Shown piece by piece: positions 60,446 to 64,000 of a stretch of DNA of 64,000 nucleotides. The stretch's first letter is position 1. Every line of letters begins with the position of its first letter. Source of the DNA: Microbacterium ulmi. GTDB lineage: Bacteria > Actinomycetota > Actinomycetes > Actinomycetales > Microbacteriaceae. A program made the translations under genes and the position numbers. Where the stretch lies: the NCBI RefSeq assembly GCF_011759705.1, contig NZ_JAAOZF010000001.1, forward strand, positions 1,237,152 to 1,301,151, written 5' to 3'. The notes beneath the pieces were generated by a model. That model was not told where the DNA came from. It worked only from the letters and a program-made list of their open reading frames with translations, and searched no databases.

Positions 60446-60553
60446 GTTCCTTCCGTCGTGTTTCGCGGGTCCTTCCACTCTAGCCGCGCCCCACCCACAG
60501 ACCGCCTCGCAAGGCCGTTCCGCTCGCACTCCCCCGCGGCCCTGCGAGGCCCG

Positions 60554-60567
60554 GTTTCACGTGAAAC
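60554..60567 (+). promoter_or_regulatory. parS site 2
   Basis: Perfect 14-bp core, followed by ATC on the plus strand. It lies 122 bp from site 1, upstream of parA. Confidence 0.92.
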
Positions 60568-61314
60568 ATCCGCATGGCGCGCGTCGGCGCTGGACGTCGT
60601 CAGGGATGCGGCGCCTGGTGCGGTGCGCGGACTGGTGTCTGGTTCTTCCAGGCCGAGGGGCTGTGCGTTCTCCTGCCCGAACGGTGCGAGCGCAGCATCC
60701 CATCGCGTCGAGCGAGCGCCGGATGGCCTGTGTGAGTGGATCGGCCTGAGTCGGCGCAGGATCGTGGCCGTAGCGCCAGACCCACGATCTGGTTGCGATC
60801 GATCTCGAATTCGTGAAATCGGTGCCCCGCCGCTCCGCCGGTGCTCGTCGACGGTCGGGCACATGGCTCGCGAGTCCGGATGTCGGCTCACGTGTACACA
60901 CATCACGTCGTCGGAGACCCCGATGGGACTCAGGTCACGTCGGCTTCGCGCAGCCAGCGCCCCGCCGGTCGGCCTGATGCTCCTTGACGATCAGATGCAT
61001 GGCTCGCGGGTCCACACGTCGGGTCACATGTGCGCACGACACTTCGCCGGAGGCGTCGATTCACCCCTTCGCCCGCCATGTCGCGATGAAGATCGTGCAC
61101 CGACGCTGCCTTGTCTGGTGGAACTGACCACCCTGAGGCCGGGGAGCGGCGAGAACGGACCGACTGCGGGGTCGGTGCACACGTCGCTCAGTGGTGCGTC
61201 GAACCTCCGCACGCATCGACGCGCCGCGCGCGGAGGCACGCACTCGTGGCTGGGCCACGCTGGTGCAGTCGACGTGCCCCCGTCTGCGTGATCGACGCGC
61301 GGGGGCTCTCCACT

Positions 61315-61328
61315 GTTTCACGTGAAAC
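61315..61328 (+). promoter_or_regulatory. parS site 3
   Basis: Perfect core with T and A flanks, giving the full 16-bp TGTTTCACGTGAAACA consensus. Confidence 0.93.
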
Positions 61329-61437
61329 ATCGATCGGCCGGGGCTACTTTCCGTCCTCTGTCATTCACGATCCGGTGGGTGTGGCCGCACGGCGCCGAAG
61401 GACAGCATCATTGCGCCTCATCCCGAACGACACTCAC

Positions 61438-61451
61438 GTTTCACGTGAAAC
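61438..61451 (+). promoter_or_regulatory. parS site 4
   Basis: Perfect 14-bp core followed by ATC. It is 123 bp from site 3, almost the same spacing as sites 1-2. Confidence 0.92.
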
Positions 61452-61747
61452 ATCAGGATCGTCAGCGTCAGATGGTCTTCGCGGGTCCTCGCGACCCATG
61501 ACTCCGGCGCCGCCGTGTCGACCCGTTTGGTGAGGCGGCGCGTCTGAACCGAGCGAGGCGACTCCGGGGGCGGCCCACCAGTCCCTCCATCTTCAAAACG
61601 ACGGTCGCCCGCACGCAGTGCGGACTCGCGAACGCCCGTGATCGCCTCCACCTTCAGCGGCGAAGCAGGTGGTGGGGCGTTCCGCACGCCCCATGCGCCG
61701 CCCGGACATCAGTCCCCTCTCCCATGTCGGCGCCGTTCGCCCTTCGT

Positions 61748-61761
61748 GTTTCACGTGAAAC
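61748..61761 (+). promoter_or_regulatory. parS site 5
   Basis: Perfect 16-bp TGTTTCACGTGAAACA, followed by TC. Confidence 0.93.
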
Positions 61762-62032
61762 ATCGGGACGGCCGACCCAATGGACCGTCGCTCGCAGACT
61801 CGCTGCCCCAGCTCGCCGGACTCGACGGCCTCGGTGCCCCGACTTGCTCCCGCGAAGCCACACCGCATCGTGTCGTCCGGACGAGGCGCGTCCGGTCGCT
61901 GTGCGCACTCGGAAGTGATGGTGATGACCTCGCACTCTCCACAGCGAAGTCGATCGCAGGGCGCTGCCCTCAATGCACGGGGTTCCGGACGTCGCGCCTC
62001 TCGCTCCGCGGTGTCGCGGCGCACGAGGTCGC

Positions 62033-62046
62033 GTTTCACGTGAAAC
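62033..62046 (+). promoter_or_regulatory. parS site 6 (in repeat unit 1)
   Basis: Perfect 14-bp core preceded by GCACGAGGTCGC and followed by ATC. The same left flank occurs at site 8. Confidence 0.92.
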
Positions 62047-62491
62047 ATCAAGACGTCTGGGGCCCGAGAGGGAGAGCCACGCAGGGCCTCATGTCCTACG
62101 ACTCGCGCTGCCGCGCCGGCGCCGCCGCGAGACCTGTACCAGAGTTCGGCTCACATACACTCCGTCATCCGGACGAGGCGAGTCCGCCCGCCGTGCGCAC
62201 TCGGGAGCAACGGTGATGGCTTCGCCCTCTCGACAGCGAAGCCGATCGCAGGGCGCTGCCCTCAATGCACGGGGTTCCGGACGCCGCGCCTCTCGCCCCG
62301 CCGTACCGACGTGTACCAGCGCGCGAATCCCAGCGCTCGATCATTCGGACGAGCGCGGCCGTAGGGCACACTCGGGAGCAACGGTCATGGCCTCACACCT
62401 CGACAGCGAAGTCGATCGCAAGGCGCTGGCTTCACTGCGCGAAAGCCCGGAGGCCACGCCCTTGCTCCGCAATGCCGCGGGCCACGAGGTC

Positions 62492-62505
62492 GTTTCACGT
62501 GAAAC
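62492..62505 (+). promoter_or_regulatory. parS site 7 (in repeat unit 3)
   Basis: Perfect 14-bp core preceded by CCACGAGGTC and followed by ATCAAG, like site 6. Confidence 0.92.
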
Positions 62506-62685
62506 ATCAAGGTATCTGAGCCTGAGATGGAGGGTCTCGCACGGCTTGATGGCCTACCACGAGCGACGCAGCCGCTCCCTCACAGCCGAGAGAGATCTAC
62601 CGGTGTGAGGCTCACGCCACACGCCGTCAACCGGAAGCCGGAGGTCACGCCTCTCGTTCCGCAGTGTCGCGGCGCACGAGGTCGC

Positions 62686-62699
62686 ATTTCACGTGAAAC
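62686..62699 (+). promoter_or_regulatory. parS site 8, one mismatch
   Basis: ATTTCACGTGAAAC: the first base is A instead of G, the only core mismatch in the array. It is followed by ATC and preceded by GCACGAGGTCGC as at site 6. Confidence 0.8.
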
Positions 62700-63102
62700 A
62701 TCGAAATGTTCCCCTCAGAAGAAGAGCCTGATGCGATCTCATGCTCTACGACTCGCACACCGCCGCGCCGCGCCGTAGCCGAGGGATAGCTACCCACAGT
62801 GCGGCCAGCGCGCCAATCCTTCTTCGACTGGAGCGTCTACGAATCCCAAGGATGTGGACGCTCGTCGCCGACGACGGCGCCGCGGCCAGGGAGGCGGCGC
62901 CTATCGTGGGGCGCTTCGCGAGCGCTCTTCGCGCCTCTGCTCCGTCACCTCCGGGGCACGTCGCGCACGCGTCCACCAGCCCGAAGGTGCGACTGCCCGT
63001 CGTGTGGTCCGCCTTCTGCCACGCCGGTCACACATCACACACGTCCGCCTGTCGGTGGCAATCTGCGTCTGCCTCGTCGGCCGCCCAACGCTCGGGCTCG
63101 AT

Positions 63103-63116
63103 GTTTCACGTGAAAC
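63103..63116 (-). promoter_or_regulatory. parS site 9 (opposite orientation)
   Basis: Perfect 14-bp core. The ATC tail lies on the minus strand, the same orientation as site 1 only. Confidence 0.92.
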
Positions 63117-63572
63117 GTCGAGCTGGGGGTCAACTCGACATCGGCTCCGTGCGTGCCCGCCTCGATGAGGCGCAGCGCACTCCACGTCTCGCCGCACCGT
63201 GTTGGAGACACTGCCTCACAAGGCCGGTGGATCCTCAGCACACGACTGCAGATGGCCCGCGCCGCATGCCGTCTGATCCTCGAGGATCAGGCGGGCGAAC
63301 AGACGGCGCATTGGGTCCCCGCGAGGGCTGCCCTGGTCGCAGCGACCGGCCGGCACGACCACGCGCACGGCGCCCGGTTGCTGTGTGCGCGACCGCCCAC
63401 TCAGCGGTCAGACCGAGAGAGCAGCGTGCAGCGCATCCCGCGCCTCGAACGAGGGTGGGGACGTGAGGCCTGGGTGGCGCGGTCGTACACCCCAGAGAAT
63501 CACCACCTGCCGGGGAAGGTGGAGTCGTCGGGTCAGCGGACGGCGTCGTGACGGCTACGGCTCGTACGCACT

Positions 63573-63586
63573 GTTTCACGTGAAAC
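63573..63586 (+). promoter_or_regulatory. parS site 10
   Basis: Perfect 16-bp TGTTTCACGTGAAACA followed by TC. Confidence 0.93.
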
Positions 63587-63920
63587 ATCGCCGCTATTCC
63601 GACGACATGGCCCGCACATGCACACGTGGACGGGACAGCGGCACGGTACCTCGTCGCAGCATCAGCCGCGCGGAGGGTCCGAAGGCGTACGTGCGGCCGT
63701 GATCCTCGTCCGGGTCAGGCGCATTACCTTGCGTGAGACACCCGTCGTGTCACTCCGGGCCTCGATGGGGCCGGCTCGCTCCGCCGACCGACTCGGCACA
63801 ACGCGTCCGCCTCTCGCCCGCGCCGGGCGCCTGCCGCTCTCCACTCGTCCACCGAGTCGCCTGAGCCCGGCTCATCGGCGCATCTCCCGTCGGGCGCCTA
63901 GGGGCCAAGACTCGCCCAAC

Positions 63921-63934
63921 GTTTCACGTGAAAC
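63921..63934 (+). promoter_or_regulatory. parS site 11
   Basis: Perfect 14-bp core followed by ATC. It is 66 bp from the window edge, so the array may continue. Confidence 0.92.
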
Positions 63935-64000
63935 ATCACAGCCGCGCAGCCGCTCAGCGCCGTCCCGCTACGCGCGCACCGTCGCCCGGACGACGCGCGT

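Larger units (their letters stand above)
61871..62760 (+). repeat. Decayed ~290-bp direct repeats carrying parS
   Basis: At least three units start with a CGGACGAG element: 61871, 62163 and 62341; a fourth partial one runs from about 62627 to 62760. Shared blocks include CACTCGGGAGCAACGGT, CAGCGAAGTCGATCGCA, CTCAATGCACGGGGTTCCGG (units 1 and 2), and CACGAGGTC next to parS. Downstream blocks such as CTACGACTCGC also recur. Unit 2 is about 178 bp and has lost the part containing parS. Confidence 0.75.
60447..64000. other. Gene-free centromere-like region upstream of parA
   Basis: No reading frame here has a credible product. The frames present are short, Arg/Pro/Ser-rich, overlap one another on both strands, lack Shine-Dalgarno sequences and repeatedly start with the peptides FHVK or VSRET, which are simply translations of parS. 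The region holds ten further parS sites and the repeats at 61871-62760. In related genomes the rsmG-jag-yidC genes usually follow parA closely; they are not found here and presumably lie beyond 64000. Confidence 0.75.

Noticed and set aside
61593..62051. Minus-strand frame of 152 codons starting with FHVKRD-like peptide, one of many frames in the parS region
   Set aside because: The start peptide is the translation of parS. The rest is Arg/Ala/Gly-rich, contains repeat DNA, overlaps frames on the other strand and has no Shine-Dalgarno sequence or recognisable domain.
60432..63934. Transposon or plasmid-iteron origin
   Set aside because: The 14-bp repeats are exact parS palindromes next to chromosomal parAB; no replication initiator, transposase or terminal inverted repeats are visible.
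1..64000. tRNA, rRNA genes and insertion sequences
   Set aside because: No cloverleaf-like GC-rich segments with a T-loop motif, no rRNA-like stretches and no transposase or integrase were seen on reading both strands; a dedicated search could still find a missed tRNA.

Overview
The window is very GC-rich, and its core gene order is typical of an actinobacterium of the family Microbacteriaceae, most likely Microbacterium or a close relative (inference from gene order and protein flavour; no database search was possible). Blocks that place it on the chromosome near the replication origin are rpsF-ssb-rpsR-rplI...dnaB (34.2-40.7 kb), cca-murJ-trxB-trxA (46.5-57.7 kb) and parB-parA (58.3-60.4 kb). 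The dnaA/rsmG side should lie beyond position 64000.

Layout. 1-6.5 kb: ABC-2 exporter (permease cut by the window edge), an SRPBCC-ArsR pair with its own inverted-repeat operators, a small membrane protein, a TetR-cupin divergon, an SDR and an MmyB-type regulator. 6.6-21.7 kb: a catabolic cluster. A nine-gene leftward operon (alcohol dehydrogenase, aldehyde dehydrogenase, extradiol dioxygenase, FAH-family hydrolase, complete ChvE/MmsAB sugar importer, two cupins) is divergent from a GntR regulator. It is followed by an isomerase/Gfo-Idh-MocA/HAD operon, an MFS transporter and an SDR. The same ATTTCGAA-type palindrome occurs at three promoters, so the block looks like one GntR regulon joining sugar or glycoside handling to aromatic ring cleavage. 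21.9-34.1 kb: an L-fucose-isomerase-like enzyme plus FGGY kinase, two LacI regulators, and a five-gene operon (MFS, SCP-x thiolase-like protein, DUF35 partner, a double CoA-transferase, phosphotriesterase-like hydrolase). Both ends carry the same 14-bp LacI-type operator.

34.2-57.8 kb is mostly core. dnaB has a cluster of DnaA-box-like 9-mers upstream. Two wall/surface genes, one with seven chaplin-like repeats and an LAxTG-like sorting signal, lie on the opposite strand between dnaB and rplI. A coupled set at 42.0-44.7 kb encodes a small helical protein, a WxG-containing DUF1023 hydrolase and a lipoprotein. PadR and TetR operons, cca, a PrmC-like methyltransferase, DUF6049-murJ and trxBA follow.

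57.9-64 kb: parB and parA, then about 3.5 kb with no convincing gene but a dense parS array. Eleven copies of the GTTTCACGTGAAAC palindrome (one with a terminal mismatch) lie between 60432 and 63934. The first contains the apparent GTG start codon of parA, and several sit inside decayed direct repeats of about 290 bp. This parS field is the most unusual structure in the window.
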